From NCBI RefSeq assembly GCF_002207865.1, contig NZ_BDQM01000005.1, positions 62,001 through 126,000 of the forward strand: a stretch of DNA of 64,000 nucleotides. The letters run 5' to 3'. Below, one piece after another: positions 1 through 9,343 of the stretch. A program made the position numbers and the translations under genes. How positions within the stretch are numbered: position 1 is the stretch's first letter; each line of letters starts with the position of its first letter. The stretch comes from Colwellia marinimaniae. Lineage in GTDB: Bacteria > Pseudomonadota > Gammaproteobacteria > Enterobacterales > Alteromonadaceae. The notes beneath the pieces are model-generated. The model was not told the DNA's origin and did no database searches. It worked only from the letters and a program-made list of their open reading frames with translations.

Positions 1-1
1 G

Positions 2-1408
2 CAAGATGTTACCGGTGATCTTGCTTACGGGCTATTAGGTTATTTTAGAGATCTTGAAGGTTATAGCATTATTGATGAAAATAGCCAAAGTCAAAAAGAT
101 AACCAATCCTTGCAATTGCGCTTTCATAGTGAGACTAAAACAGCCGTTTATGATCTGCTCAATGTCTCGCTTTATAGCAATAGTACTGAACAAGAAGATA
201 TTGAATATGGTCAGTTAGACATAAACGCTAATTATGGTTATCCGCTAATTGAAATTCGCGATATGTGGAAAACCGCGCTTTATAAACAAGCGACCCTAGG
301 TTTTTTATCTAACGCCAGCCTAGCCCTAAATGACACTCACACTATTGGTTATGGTTTAGATATTGAACAATCGACTTCTAGCCGTACCGAAGTGAAACTT
401 TATTCCGTCGAAGGTACGCCAAAAAATGGCTACCCACAAGCAACGGATAAATTCCCAGAGACTGATGTTTTTCGCGCTGGTTTCTTTATTAATGATGAAA
501 TTTCGTTGTTAGATGGCAAGCTTTTATTCACCCCTGGTGCCCGTTTTGATACTTACCAAATGGATGCTAATGGCGCGCTAAAAGAAGACGGAACCCCCTA
601 CGCAGATTTTGATGAAAACCATGTTTCATTAAGCATTGGCGGCCTATATAAGTTTACCAACACCATTGCTGGCTTTGCCCAATATGGACAAGGTTTTAAA
701 GTACCTGCTTATGATTTAGCCTACATTGAGCATGATAATTCAATGTACGGGTATAAGATTGTCCCTAGTGATGATTTAGCACCCGAAGAAAGTGATAATT
801 TTGAAATTGGTCTACGTGGCCATACTGGCAATTTTTTCTTTTCGACCGCTATATATTACAGCACGTTTGATAACTTCTTAGCAACAGAGGTTATTGGCCA
901 TGAAACTATTACCGACCCATACACGGGTCAAGATATGCTGGTAGAAATCAATCAATATCAAAATATTGACTCAGTGACACTTAAAGGTATTGAAGCAGCG
1001 GTTCGTTATCATATCAATGATAGTTTTTCTGTCTTTGCCAATGCCGCCTATCAAGACGGTAAAGATGATGAAAGTGGTGATTACCTAACCAGTATTTCAC
1101 CACTTTCAGGCATAACAGGTGTTAGTTATGAAGTAGATGATTTATCTGCTGAGTTAATAGTTAACTGGGCTACTCGTATGGAAAAAGTGAATGATGGCAG
1201 CCCTGAAATTGCTGGCTATGGCACGGTTGATTTCTTAACTAGCTACCAAGTTACTGATGAATTTAGAGTTAGCCTAGCAATAACCAATATCACTGACAAA
1301 GAATATGTTAAATATCTAAACGGTGCTGGCCATAAAGATATGGCGACTTTATCAGATGTTACTGAAGCTGGACGTGGTTTCTCTGCATCAATGCGTTATG
1401 ATTTCTAA
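2..1408 (+). CDS. TonB-dependent receptor, C-terminal part (haem/transferrin-type), 5' end outside window
   Basis: The frame is open from base 2 and has no convincing start inside the window, so this is the 3' part (about 468 residues) of a longer gene. It shows alternating beta-strand barrel sequence and the mid-barrel motif GFKVPAYDLAY followed by an APEESDNFEIGLRG segment, typical of TonB-dependent haemoglobin/transferrin/lactoferrin-type receptors. It ends in the outer-membrane insertion signature ...SMRYDF with a terminal Phe. Such receptors import iron complexes or haem using TonB energy. The plug domain, TonB box and any Fur site lie upstream of the window. The ligand class is inferred from motif style only; another siderophore-type substrate is possible. 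Confidence 0.85.
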   Translation, partial: QDVTGDLAYGLLGYFRDLEGYSIIDENSQSQKDNQSLQLRFHSETKTAVYDLLNVSLYSNSTEQEDIEYGQLDINANYGYPLIEIRDMWKTALYKQATLGFLSNASLALNDTHTIGYGLDIEQSTSSRTEVKLYSVEGTPKNGYPQATDKFPETDVFRAGFFINDEISLLDGKLLFTPGARFDTYQMDANGALKEDGTPYADFDENHVSLSIGGLYKFTNTIAGFAQYGQGFKVPAYDLAYIEHDNSMYGYKIVPSDDLAPEESDNFEIGLRGHTGNFFFSTAIYYSTFDNFLATEVIGHETITDPYTGQDMLVEINQYQNIDSVTLKGIEAAVRYHINDSFSVFANAAYQDGKDDESGDYLTSISPLSGITGVSYEVDDLSAELIVNWATRMEKVNDGSPEIAGYGTVDFLTSYQVTDEFRVSLAITNITDKEYVKYLNGAGHKDMATLSDVTEAGRGFSASMRYDF

Positions 1409-1443
1409 TGAGTCGCTAATAGCGTGTTTAATGAAATAACAAC

Positions 1444-1473
1444 AATGGCCGTATCAATGATACGGCCATTTTT
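1444..1473 (+). terminator. Rho-independent terminator after the TonB receptor
   Basis: A perfect 12 bp stem (1444-1455 with 1459-1470, arms AATGGCCGTATC/GATACGGCCATT) with a 3-base loop is followed by TTTATATTT. It lies 35 bases after the receptor stop and between convergent genes, so it may also stop thyA transcripts. Confidence 0.8.
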
Positions 1474-1539
1474 ATATTTAAAAACCTTATCGCAATGTCT
1501 TATAATAAGTATTAAATACCCTATATAAGACGATAACGT

Positions 1540-2391
1540 TTACACCGAAAATGGATATTTAATCGCCTCATGGCACTCGTAACCTTCTACTTTAAAATCA
1601 TCCATGGTTACCCAAGTCTCTAAATCTTCTAATGATTTGATGTCTGGGTTGATGATAAGTTTTGGCAACGCCATCGGTTCACGTTTTAGCTGCACCTCTT
1701 GCATTAACGATAACTGGTCTTCATAAATATGGGCATTAACAATTTTGTGATAGGCCATACCGGCTTTTTTACCGGTTATTTGCGCCATTAACGCCAAAAA
1801 GGTAAACACTTGCACCTGGTTAAAGTTAAGTCCTAGCGGTACATCACACGAACGCTGAAAGCTGGTTAGGTGTAAAGTATCGCCCAATAACGAGAAGTTA
1901 TGAGTATGCATACAAGGTCTTAAACAGCCCAAGTGAAATTCACCTGGGTTGTAAAAAGTCATAATTTCAGCGCGATCATCAATACCGTTTTTTAGGTTAT
2001 CAACAATCTTCTTCAGTTGATCAATAGTGCCGCCATCGGGCTTAGCCCAAGCGCGGGCTTGAACACCATACACGCGGCCCATATCATCTTCACCTTTACG
2101 GTGGGAGTTATTCAGCCAAGCTGCATTTAAATTGGCATTGGCATCCCACGTTTTAGTGCCTAATTTACGAAAATCACTGGCATTATCATAGCCACGGATA
2201 TAACCAATAAATTCCGCTATGGCCGATTTATAAAAGCTTTTACGGGTGGTAATTAACGGAAATTCATTAGCGCCAACATTGTATTCTAAATCGGCATTAA
2301 TCACCGTCAAACAACGCTTGCCAGTACGCTCATTTTCAACCCAGGTACCTTGATCAACAATGCGTTGACATAAATCTAAATAAGCGCGCAT
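1540..2391 (-). CDS. thyA: thymidylate synthase ThyA
   Basis: Makes dTMP from dUMP with methylene-tetrahydrofolate in the cytoplasm. The 283-residue protein has the catalytic cysteine in CLRPCMHTH (Cys160), the phosphate-binding [14 protein letters not shown] block (Arg180 onward) and the closing region around AHIYEDQ. It is about 20 residues longer than the 264-residue E. coli enzyme because of insertions in the first half, as in the longer ThyA type of marine gammaproteobacteria. The start ATG overlaps the lgt stop by one base (TAATG on the minus strand), which implies translational coupling. The lgt-thyA order is conserved in enterobacteria and vibrios. Confidence 0.96.
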   Translation of the reverse strand: MRAYLDLCQRIVDQGTWVENERTGKRCLTVINADLEYNVGANEFPLITTRKSFYKSAIAEFIGYIRGYDNASDFRKLGTKTWDANANLNAAWLNNSHRKGEDDMGRVYGVQARAWAKPDGGTIDQLKKIVDNLKNGIDDRAEIMTFYNPGEFHLGCLRPCMHTHNFSLLGDTLHLTSFQRSCDVPLGLNFNQVQVFTFLALMAQITGKKAGMAYHKIVNAHIYEDQLSLMQEVQLKREPMALPKLIINPDIKSLEDLETWVTMDDFKVEGYECHEAIKYPFSV

Positions 2392-3311
2392 TAACTATTT
2401 CCTTTGGCAGATTTTATCGATGATGAGCTATTAGCTTTCTTTGATGATGAGCTAGCAGATGTACTGGTCGACTTCGCACTGGCTTTGCTCACTTTTTTAC
2501 TCTCATTAATGGCCAATTTTTGCTGCTGGTTGTACCCCCAATAAATGATAAACAGTCCAATAAGTATCATGGGAATACTTAATATTTGCCCTTTGGAGAT
2601 AAAAGAGAAATACAAACCTAAATGAGCATCTGGCTCACGGAAGAATTCGACCATACTTCTGAAAACACCATAACCAATTAAAAACACCCCCGAGGTTAAA
2701 CCTAAACTGCGTGGCTTACGGGTAATAACATACAAAATAATAAACAATACCACGCCTTCTAAAAAGAATTCATAGAGCTGTGAGGGATGACGCGGAACTT
2801 GTAAGGCATCTGTTGGGAAAACCATAGCCCAAGGCACATCAGTTTGACGTCCCCAGAGCTCGGCATTGATAAAGTTGCCTAAACGGCCCATGCCTAAACC
2901 AATAGGTACTAAGGGCACAATGAAATCGCCGACCGCTAAAAAGGACTTATTGGTCTTACGGGCAAAAATCAGTACCGCTAAAGTAACCCCCAGTAAGCCA
3001 CCATGAAAAGACATGCCACCTTGCCATATTTGTAATAGGTATAAGGGATCAGCTAAGAAGTAGTCAAACTGGTAAAACAGCACGTAGCCAATACGGCCAC
3101 CTAAAATAACGCCGATAAAACCGTAAAATAATACATCACTGACTTGCTCACGTGTCCATAAGCCATTACTTTTATCAGCCGCCTTGTTTGCCATAAACAG
3201 TGCGGCAAGAAAACCAATTAAGTACATAGTGCCATACCAACGTAATGATACTGGGCCAATGCTAAAAATGATGGGGTCTATCACGGGGAATTGTAAAAAC
3301 TTATCTGTCAT
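2391..3311 (-). CDS. lgt: prolipoprotein diacylglyceryl transferase Lgt
   Basis: Inner-membrane enzyme that transfers diacylglycerol from phosphatidylglycerol to the lipobox cysteine of prolipoproteins. It has seven hydrophobic segments, the essential His103 in SFHGGLLG and the Lgt signature [14 protein letters not shown] with Arg143; both positions match the E. coli enzyme. At 306 residues it carries an extra cytoplasmic tail (about residues 268-306) made almost only of Ser, Lys, Ala and Asn, absent from the compact family core. It is cotranscribed with thyA. Substrates visible in this window include the lipoproteins predicted at 13156 and 45221. Confidence 0.95.
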   Translation of the reverse strand: MTDKFLQFPVIDPIIFSIGPVSLRWYGTMYLIGFLAALFMANKAADKSNGLWTREQVSDVLFYGFIGVILGGRIGYVLFYQFDYFLADPLYLLQIWQGGMSFHGGLLGVTLAVLIFARKTNKSFLAVGDFIVPLVPIGLGMGRLGNFINAELWGRQTDVPWAMVFPTDALQVPRHPSQLYEFFLEGVVLFIILYVITRKPRSLGLTSGVFLIGYGVFRSMVEFFREPDAHLGLYFSFISKGQILSIPMILIGLFIIYWGYNQQQKLAINESKKVSKASAKSTSTSASSSSKKANSSSSIKSAKGNS

Positions 3312-3465
3312 TGCTGGTCCATTTTTTAGATAAAAGTTAGAGATAAAAGGTTAAAAGATAAAATCTTTGCTTAATGCGCACGATTATACCCTGTTATGGC
3401 TAAAAGGTTATTTATTAAAATACTTAACTGCAAACCACTCAACTTAAAAAATCAGTTAAAACTGG

Positions 3466-4275
3466 TTAACTAAGCATCATTTTAATAGCGACAAGAATAA
3501 GAAAAACCGCAAAAATTTTCTTCAAGGTTTTCACCGGTAATTGACTGGCATATTTAACCCCTATCGGCGCAAATATTATCGAACTCATCACTATGCCCAA
3601 TAAGGCTGGCAAATAAATATAACCGAAACTCCACTCAGGCAAATTTGTTAAATTAAAGCCAGTAATGATGTAACCAAGTGAGCCAAATAAGGCCACCATA
3701 ACGCCACAAGCGGTTGCTATACCAATGCTATGGCGCACCGACACGCCGAAAAAACTCAACATGGGTACTAAAATAGCACCGCCAGCAATGCCCATTAAAC
3801 TGGCAATAACGCCGGTAAAAAAGCTAAGTGATGGCAAAACATAAGTGGCGGGCAGTGACCTTACTTTTGAGGCATTTATCGAAAGTAACATGTAAACCGC
3901 CAGTAAAACCACGACAACAGAGAAAAACCCGGCCAACACTTCACTCGAAAGAGAATCAGCAATGAAAGCGCCTAACAATGCCCCTATGGCGATTAAGATC
4001 ATTAATGGTCTGGCTAATGACCAGGGGATATTATCTTGTCTATGGTGGGCGAATGCCGCACTGGCCGAGGTAATGACAATTGCCCCTAAAGACGTGCCTA
4101 ACGCCACCGGCATTACTATCTCGCTACTCACGCCAACCAGTGGCAGTAAATACACCAGTGCTGGTACGATAATAAGACCGCCACCTATGCCTAACAGGCC
4201 AGCAAGAAAACCAACAATACTACCTAAAACGAGACAAAATATTAATACAGTTAAAATCATACTAGTTAGCGGCAA
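3466..4275 (-). CDS. sulfite exporter TauE/SafE family permease
   Basis: A 269-residue hydrophobic protein with about eight membrane segments in two halves. Each half begins with the family's Gly-rich motif (GFLAGLLGIGGGLIIVPAL near residue 22 and SLMGIAGGAILVPML near residue 160). Family members export sulfite, sulfoacetate or other organosulfur anions; the substrate here cannot be read from sequence. It follows ptsP by 48 bases on the same strand, with a strong AAAAGGAGGG-like ribosome site region lying between the two genes (about 4303-4315), so the pair is probably cotranscribed. The 150-base gap before lgt shows no clear terminator. Confidence 0.85.
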   Translation of the reverse strand: MPLTSMILTVLIFCLVLGSIVGFLAGLLGIGGGLIIVPALVYLLPLVGVSSEIVMPVALGTSLGAIVITSASAAFAHHRQDNIPWSLARPLMILIAIGALLGAFIADSLSSEVLAGFFSVVVVLLAVYMLLSINASKVRSLPATYVLPSLSFFTGVIASLMGIAGGAILVPMLSFFGVSVRHSIGIATACGVMVALFGSLGYIITGFNLTNLPEWSFGYIYLPALLGIVMSSIIFAPIGVKYASQLPVKTLKKIFAVFLILVAIKMMLS

Positions 4276-4323
4276 GTCCGCCCTTCTATCAATTATTGCT
4301 CAAAAAGGAGGGGGAAACAGCCC

Positions 4324-6678
4324 CTAACCACCCGCGTGAATAAAAACACCCAGGCCAAGTGCTTCCAGCTGTTCATTGAGATAACTATGTACTTGCTTAG
4401 CCGTTGTTAAGGTTAAGACTTTAGCTAAAATAGTTTCTGCTTGAGTAAAGGTAATGTGACGAATAACCCATTTAATACGGGGTACGTTATGACCATTCAT
4501 GCTTATTTTGTCATAACCCATGGCCAATAATAAAATGGCCCCGGCAGGTTGTGCCGCCAATTCACCACATAAACTAATGGGCGTTAAATATTGCGCCGAT
4601 TGCTGAGCCAAGCTATTTAAAGCCGTTAATACCGCCGGATGAAAAGCATCATATAAATTAGCCACCTGGCTATTATTTCGATCGACCGCTAATAAATACT
4701 GCGTTAAGTCATTACTACCAACAGAGAAAAAATCAACACGTTTTGCTAGCGCTTCCATTTGAAATATAACTGAAGGCACCTCTAGCATAATACCCACTTT
4801 GGGCCGTACTAATTGCGCCGATACAGCCTGAGCTTTCAATTGTGCTTGCTGGAGACTTAAGTGACCATCGGCATTGCTTGCTGACATTAGCTCTGTGGTT
4901 ATTGCTGTGGTCAATTCCGCTTTTAGCTCGGCAAACGCCTGATTGATTAAGCGAATGGATTCATCTACTTCTTCAACACCAGAGATCATCGGCAACATGA
5001 TTTCTAAATTATTTAAGCCTTGATTGGCCCGTAACATTGCCCGCACCTGCACCAGAAATATTTCCGGATGATCTAGGGTAATACGAATGCCGCGCCAGCC
5101 CAGAAAAGGGTTTTCTTCATTAATAGGAAAATACGGCAGTGATTTATCGCCGCCGACATCTAAAGTACGCATGGTGACACTATGTTTAGGAAAGACCTGT
5201 AGCACTTTGCGATATAACTTAGTTTGCTCTTGCTCCGAGGGAAAACAGTGCCTATTCATAAAGGGTATTTCGGTGCGATATAAACCAATACCAAGGGCAC
5301 CAAGTTGCGCATTATGTTCAAATCCTGCCGATAAACCGGCATTGAGTAACACTTCAATCGCTCTACCATCTTGGGTAATACAAGGCAGGTGTGCCACGGC
5401 CATGACTTTATCGGTCAGGGCTTTTTCTTGGCTTAATAAATACTGATATTCTTGTATTAAAGTTTCATCAGGTTTGATAAATAACTCGCCACTATAACCA
5501 TCAAGTATCGCCTGTTGCTGGTGTAATTGACTAAGCACTATGGCATTAACCCCCATAATGGCCGGCAAACCTAATGAACGCGCTAAAATAGCCGCGTGAG
5601 AATTATTTGAACCTGATAAGGAAATAATGCCAAGCAGACCCTGATGCTGATATTGAGCGACCATGGCGGCACTAACGTCTTGTGCCAGCAAAATAAATTC
5701 GTTGGGCAATAGCTGTTCTTCTTGCGCTTGTTGCTGAAGATTAATCAATAAACGCGTGCCTAAGTCTCGAATATCACTGGCGCGCTCGCGAAAGTAGCTG
5801 TCTTCAATGGCTTCAAATTGACTAATATAATGCTCGATCACTAACCTTAAGGCACTATCCGCACGCCAACCTTGGGCGATTTTCGCGGCAACCTCTTGGC
5901 CTAAATTGGCATGTTCTAATAATTGTTTGTAAACATCAAAAATAGCTAAGCTGTCATCATCAATCGTTTCACTCAATTTACTACTTAGGGCATTAAATTC
6001 TAAACGCGTTTTTTCAACGGCTTGTTCAAAGCGCAATAACTGTTTTGGCCTATCGTTAGATTTTTTTAATGAGACCGCAGCAAGATCAGCTTGCGGTTGG
6101 CAGACGAAAATTTGACCTAAGGCTATTCCTGGCGCGCCAGCAATACCATGTAATTGTTTAACACCTTGATTGTGTTCTTCTTGCTGATTCAGTAAATTTT
6201 TAATTTCGGCATTAGCCAAAGCACCGGCTAATTGCGCTGACAGTGTCACTAAAAAAGCTTCGTCATTTTCAGTAAAATGACGCGACTCTTTTTGCTGAAT
6301 CGCTAAAATACCTAACACTTTACGTTGATGAATAATGGGCGTGCCCAAAAAGGCATTAAAATCCTCTTCTTCAACTTCTGGAGCGTGAATAAAGTCTTGA
6401 TGCTGCTGAGCATCAGCAATATTTAACGGTTCTTCTCGTTGGCCGACAAGACCGACTAAGCCCTCAGAAAAACCGATACAGGTTTGTCCTTGTGAAGTTT
6501 TAGCTAAGCCATCAGAAGCCATTAATAAAAAATGTTGCTGGTGATAATCGGCAAGATAAATTGAGCAACAATCAGTTTTCATGGCTTTTTTTACACTAGA
6601 TACCATACGTTCTAACGCATTTTGCAGTTCAGCCTCTTGACTAAATTCCAAGACTATTCGACGTAAGGTAGTTAACAT
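4324..6678 (-). CDS. ptsP: phosphoenolpyruvate-protein phosphotransferase PtsP (EI-Ntr)
   Basis: First enzyme of the nitrogen PTS; it passes phosphate from PEP to NPr. Domain order in 784 residues: N-terminal GAF domain (about 1-165, containing LVGLVGQREEPLNIADA), the EI N-terminal helical region, the phosphohistidine loop with His361 in GSNNSHAAILARSLGLPAIMG, then the PEP-binding TIM barrel. That barrel includes GWRGIRITLDHPEIF, the FSVGSNDLTQYLLAVDR block and the catalytic Cys in SLCGELAAQP. The length fits the GAF-containing EI-Ntr rather than the sugar-PTS EI (575 residues). A terminator separates it from rppH, so it probably has its own promoter in 6679-6720. Confidence 0.95.
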   Translation of the reverse strand: MLTTLRRIVLEFSQEAELQNALERMVSSVKKAMKTDCCSIYLADYHQQHFLLMASDGLAKTSQGQTCIGFSEGLVGLVGQREEPLNIADAQQHQDFIHAPEVEEEDFNAFLGTPIIHQRKVLGILAIQQKESRHFTENDEAFLVTLSAQLAGALANAEIKNLLNQQEEHNQGVKQLHGIAGAPGIALGQIFVCQPQADLAAVSLKKSNDRPKQLLRFEQAVEKTRLEFNALSSKLSETIDDDSLAIFDVYKQLLEHANLGQEVAAKIAQGWRADSALRLVIEHYISQFEAIEDSYFRERASDIRDLGTRLLINLQQQAQEEQLLPNEFILLAQDVSAAMVAQYQHQGLLGIISLSGSNNSHAAILARSLGLPAIMGVNAIVLSQLHQQQAILDGYSGELFIKPDETLIQEYQYLLSQEKALTDKVMAVAHLPCITQDGRAIEVLLNAGLSAGFEHNAQLGALGIGLYRTEIPFMNRHCFPSEQEQTKLYRKVLQVFPKHSVTMRTLDVGGDKSLPYFPINEENPFLGWRGIRITLDHPEIFLVQVRAMLRANQGLNNLEIMLPMISGVEEVDESIRLINQAFAELKAELTTAITTELMSASNADGHLSLQQAQLKAQAVSAQLVRPKVGIMLEVPSVIFQMEALAKRVDFFSVGSNDLTQYLLAVDRNNSQVANLYDAFHPAVLTALNSLAQQSAQYLTPISLCGELAAQPAGAILLLAMGYDKISMNGHNVPRIKWVIRHITFTQAETILAKVLTLTTAKQVHSYLNEQLEALGLGVFIHAGG

Positions 6679-6724
6679 TTAAGGCCTCAAAAATTTATTA
6701 AGGGTTAGCATAAAGTGAAAGTTA

Positions 6725-6756
6725 GAAAAAAATAACCCACAATAAAGTGGGCTATT
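6725..6756 (-). terminator. Rho-independent terminator after rppH
   Basis: Read on the minus strand, AATAGCCCAC - TTTATT - GTGGGTTATT forms a 10 bp stem with one G-T pair. It is followed by a run of T (the A-run at 6725-6732 on the plus strand). It lies just after the rppH stop and before ptsP. Confidence 0.75.
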
Positions 6757-6808
6757 ACGATTATTAGCGCGATTCTACAATCATAGTAATAATTAAGTTT
6801 TATTGACA

Positions 6809-7324
6809 CTAGGCGCGACGTTTACGACGCTCCGGCCGCCGTTCATACGTTAACGGTAAAGCAAAACTGGCAAACTCTTTCATGACCATGCGATATATAT
6901 CACGTTTAAAAGAGACAACCTGCCTAACCGGATACCAGTAACTTACCCATCGCCAATCATCAAATTCAGGGTGCGAGCTATGCAGTAGATCAACTGCAGA
7001 TTCTGGTGCCGTTAGTTTTAATAAAAACCACTTTTGTTTTTGTCCAATACAAACGGGTTTAGAGTCATGCCTAATATAACGTTTTGGTAATCTATATTTT
7101 AGCCAATGCTTAGTTGAAGTAACAATTTTCACGTGTTCGGGTTTTAAGCCAACTTCTTCATGTAACTCTCGATACATGGTTTCCTCAGCCGACTCACCTT
7201 CATCAACACCACCTTGTGGATATTGCCATGAATGTTGTCCAAACCGCCGTGCCCAAAATACTTGCCCCCTGTCATTAATTATTACTATGCCGACGTTGGC
7301 GCGATAGCCTTCGGCATCGATCAC
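6809..7324 (-). CDS. rppH: RNA pyrophosphohydrolase RppH
   Basis: Nudix hydrolase that removes pyrophosphate from 5'-triphosphate mRNA ends and so triggers RNase E decay. I chose the GTG start at 7322-7324 (171 residues, [15 protein letters not shown]). It matches where family members begin and has GGAG five bases upstream (7330-7333 on the plus strand). An in-frame ATG at 7369 would add 15 residues with no family counterpart. The Nudix box runs from Gly38 to Leu60 (GG...GESAEE...RELHEEVGL), and the RppH blocks [32 protein letters not shown] and [18 protein letters not shown] are intact. The C-terminus is very basic ([10 protein letters not shown]). It diverges from mutH. Confidence 0.95.
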   Translation of the reverse strand: MIDAEGYRANVGIVIINDRGQVFWARRFGQHSWQYPQGGVDEGESAEETMYRELHEEVGLKPEHVKIVTSTKHWLKYRLPKRYIRHDSKPVCIGQKQKWFLLKLTAPESAVDLLHSSHPEFDDWRWVSYWYPVRQVVSFKRDIYRMVMKEFASFALPLTYERRPERRKRRA

Positions 7325-7473
7325 AGGAACTCCTGACAATTTATAAAATTCTTGCATCAATTCAACCATATTAACGTCAGAGGGGCAAATGATTACTTTG
7401 ATTTTTTTAGCAAAACCATGATAATAGTTATTAACTTAGTAATAATATATTTCATGGTTAATTCACTGCACTT

Positions 7474-8142
7474 ATGAACATACCCTCCTCTGAACAAGCA
7501 CTGATGCAAAGTGCGCAAAATTTAGCCGGATTAACCCTAGGTGAAATAGCGCAACAAGCAGGTATTGCCATTCCTAAGGATTTAAGCCGTAATAAAGGTT
7601 GGATAGGTTTGTTATTCGAGCATGTACTAGGCGCCAGTGCTGGCTCTAGGCCAGAGCCAGATTTCCCTCACTTAGGTATTGAACTAAAATCCTTACCCAT
7701 TAATGAGCAAGCTAAACCGCTTGAAACAACATTTGTCAGTGTAGCCCCGTTAACTGGTCTAGTTGGGGTAACTTGGCATAATTGCTACGTGCGGAAGAAG
7801 TTAGCGCGAGTACTCTGGGTGCCAGTGATCACCCGTAAAGATGTGCCGTTGAGTGAGCGTTTAGTGGCTACACCTTTTTTATGGTCGCCCAACGCTGAAG
7901 AAGAAGCGTTATTAGCCCAAGACTGGCAAGAGCTCACCGATATGATAGTACTGGGTGAAGTAGAGAATATTCATGGCAAACACGGGCAAGTGATGCAGTT
8001 AAGACCCAAAGCGGCCAACAGCAAAGTAAAAACCCAAGCATTTGACCGCAACGGTAAACCTTTTATGACCTTACCGCGGGGTTTTTATCTAAAGATAAAT
8101 TTTACTCAAGCCTTGTTACATCGCTATTTAAGAATTAACTAA
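7474..8142 (+). CDS. mutH: DNA mismatch repair endonuclease MutH
   Basis: Methyl-directed mismatch repair endonuclease that nicks the unmethylated strand at hemimethylated GATC. The D-(X6)-E-X-K active site is present as Asp63, Glu70 and Lys72 in [14 protein letters not shown]. The C-terminal [14 protein letters not shown] region is typical of the family. The length (222) is close to E. coli MutH (229). Its presence implies Dam methylation in the host. It is transcribed away from rppH, as in many enteric and marine gammaproteobacteria, and converges on the mutarotase gene with only 24 bases between stops and no hairpin there. Confidence 0.95.
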   Translation: MNIPSSEQALMQSAQNLAGLTLGEIAQQAGIAIPKDLSRNKGWIGLLFEHVLGASAGSRPEPDFPHLGIELKSLPINEQAKPLETTFVSVAPLTGLVGVTWHNCYVRKKLARVLWVPVITRKDVPLSERLVATPFLWSPNAEEEALLAQDWQELTDMIVLGEVENIHGKHGQVMQLRPKAANSKVKTQAFDRNGKPFMTLPRGFYLKINFTQALLHRYLRIN

Positions 8143-8166
8143 TTCGTCAAAGAAACGAGAGTGTAG

Positions 8167-9096
8167 TTAAAGTTTAGTGACGGTTATTTCTTGCGAGATG
8201 ATGACAGTTGTCCCTGCCGGCAGTGCTTGCCAGCGAGTATTTGCGGCTTCTAAACAAACATATTCTTGCTCACCATTAGGGTGAATATCTGCCATAGTAT
8301 TGGCTAAGTCAACGCCTGGGTTCCATAACACCCACTGTTGGCAATTACTGCTGACGATAGTAATTTTACGCTGCCACTGGCTATCAACAAGGGTCATTGG
8401 TTCACTGCTATGATATTCACGATCAATCTCGCCGACACAACTAACGCTCTGTTGTTGAATGCTCGAATTACCGGTTAATTTATCATAATAATTCACGCCA
8501 GTTAACGCATCTATGGTGACGTTGTTTGGCTTACTGACACTAAAATAGCTATGCAAGGCAGTCGAGTATTGGGCATCGTCTGGCGAAAGGTTGCTCATGG
8601 CTAGGGTCTGTTTAAGGCTTTTACCAAAAAACAGCGTTTGCTTTAATTTATAGGCATTAGGCCACAGCGGATGTTGCTGCTCTCCCTCTAAGACCAAAAC
8701 AAGGGTAACGCCACTTTCATCGGCCTCAATTGCTTCAAGTTGCCATGGCAGTTGGCGAGCAAAGCCATGGTTAGCTGATTTTATCTGCTTATCTTGCTTA
8801 TCATGCGCACCAAACCAAGGCCAACACAGCGGGATACCACCGCGAATTGCTGTACCGCGTTGATAACTAGCTTGCTCACTTAACCATAAAACATCTTTAT
8901 GGCCCCTAGGGGTAAAACTTAACACTTGCCCGCCATACAAACTTAGCCGTGCTTGGCAATGTACATGGCTAATACTGAGTCCCTCATGACATTCAGTAGC
9001 ATTCCCCGCTGGAAGGTTTCCTGGTGAAGAATCACCCTGGTTTAGGGTGATGGCGGTAACTTGAGCAAAATCGTTATCTAATAATATTTGTGTCAT
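8167..9096 (-). CDS. yeaD: D-hexose-6-phosphate mutarotase (YeaD family)
   Basis: Aldose-1-epimerase-fold enzyme that interconverts alpha and beta anomers of hexose 6-phosphates. Visible family blocks are GGQVLSFTPRGHKDVLWLSE, RGGIPLCWPWFGAH, the following NHGFARQLPW with the catalytic-type His, ALHSYFSV and a C-terminal WNPG...PNGEQEYVCLEAA containing the conserved Glu. Its 309 residues fit YeaD. The gene stands alone, convergent with mutH. The 247 bases upstream (9097-9343) hold no other gene; they contain scattered GCTAAAAGCT-type short palindromes and a TATACCAA sequence at 9139 resembling the ends of the dispersed repeat family. Confidence 0.88.
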   Translation of the reverse strand: MTQILLDNDFAQVTAITLNQGDSSPGNLPAGNATECHEGLSISHVHCQARLSLYGGQVLSFTPRGHKDVLWLSEQASYQRGTAIRGGIPLCWPWFGAHDKQDKQIKSANHGFARQLPWQLEAIEADESGVTLVLVLEGEQQHPLWPNAYKLKQTLFFGKSLKQTLAMSNLSPDDAQYSTALHSYFSVSKPNNVTIDALTGVNYYDKLTGNSSIQQQSVSCVGEIDREYHSSEPMTLVDSQWQRKITIVSSNCQQWVLWNPGVDLANTMADIHPNGEQEYVCLEAANTRWQALPAGTTVIISQEITVTKL

Positions 9097-9343
9097 GGCG
9101 GTAACTAATGTAGTTAGGTTATAAAGTGGTAAGTGCTTGTTATACCAAAATCAATTGTTCGCGTTTTTAAACGGTAGATTAAGCTAGGTTTTATTAGCAA
9201 GTAGCTAAAAGCTGCTAAATTCTATAAGAAGCTAACACTGGTTGATAGCATAAAAGCTTACCTGCTAGCTTTTACTTAACAGCAAGCCATATAAAAATAT
9301 GCTCTTTTAGCGAGAAATCACTTCGTTAGCTACAGTGGCCTAT

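Noticed and set aside
3962..4327. 121-residue plus-strand frame opposite the TauE/SafE permease gene
   Set aside because: Mirror of a membrane protein with intact signature motifs; no independent support.
9097..9343. TATACCAA and GCTAAAAGCT words as another full repeat element
   Set aside because: Only one possible end is present and the interior does not match the other copies.
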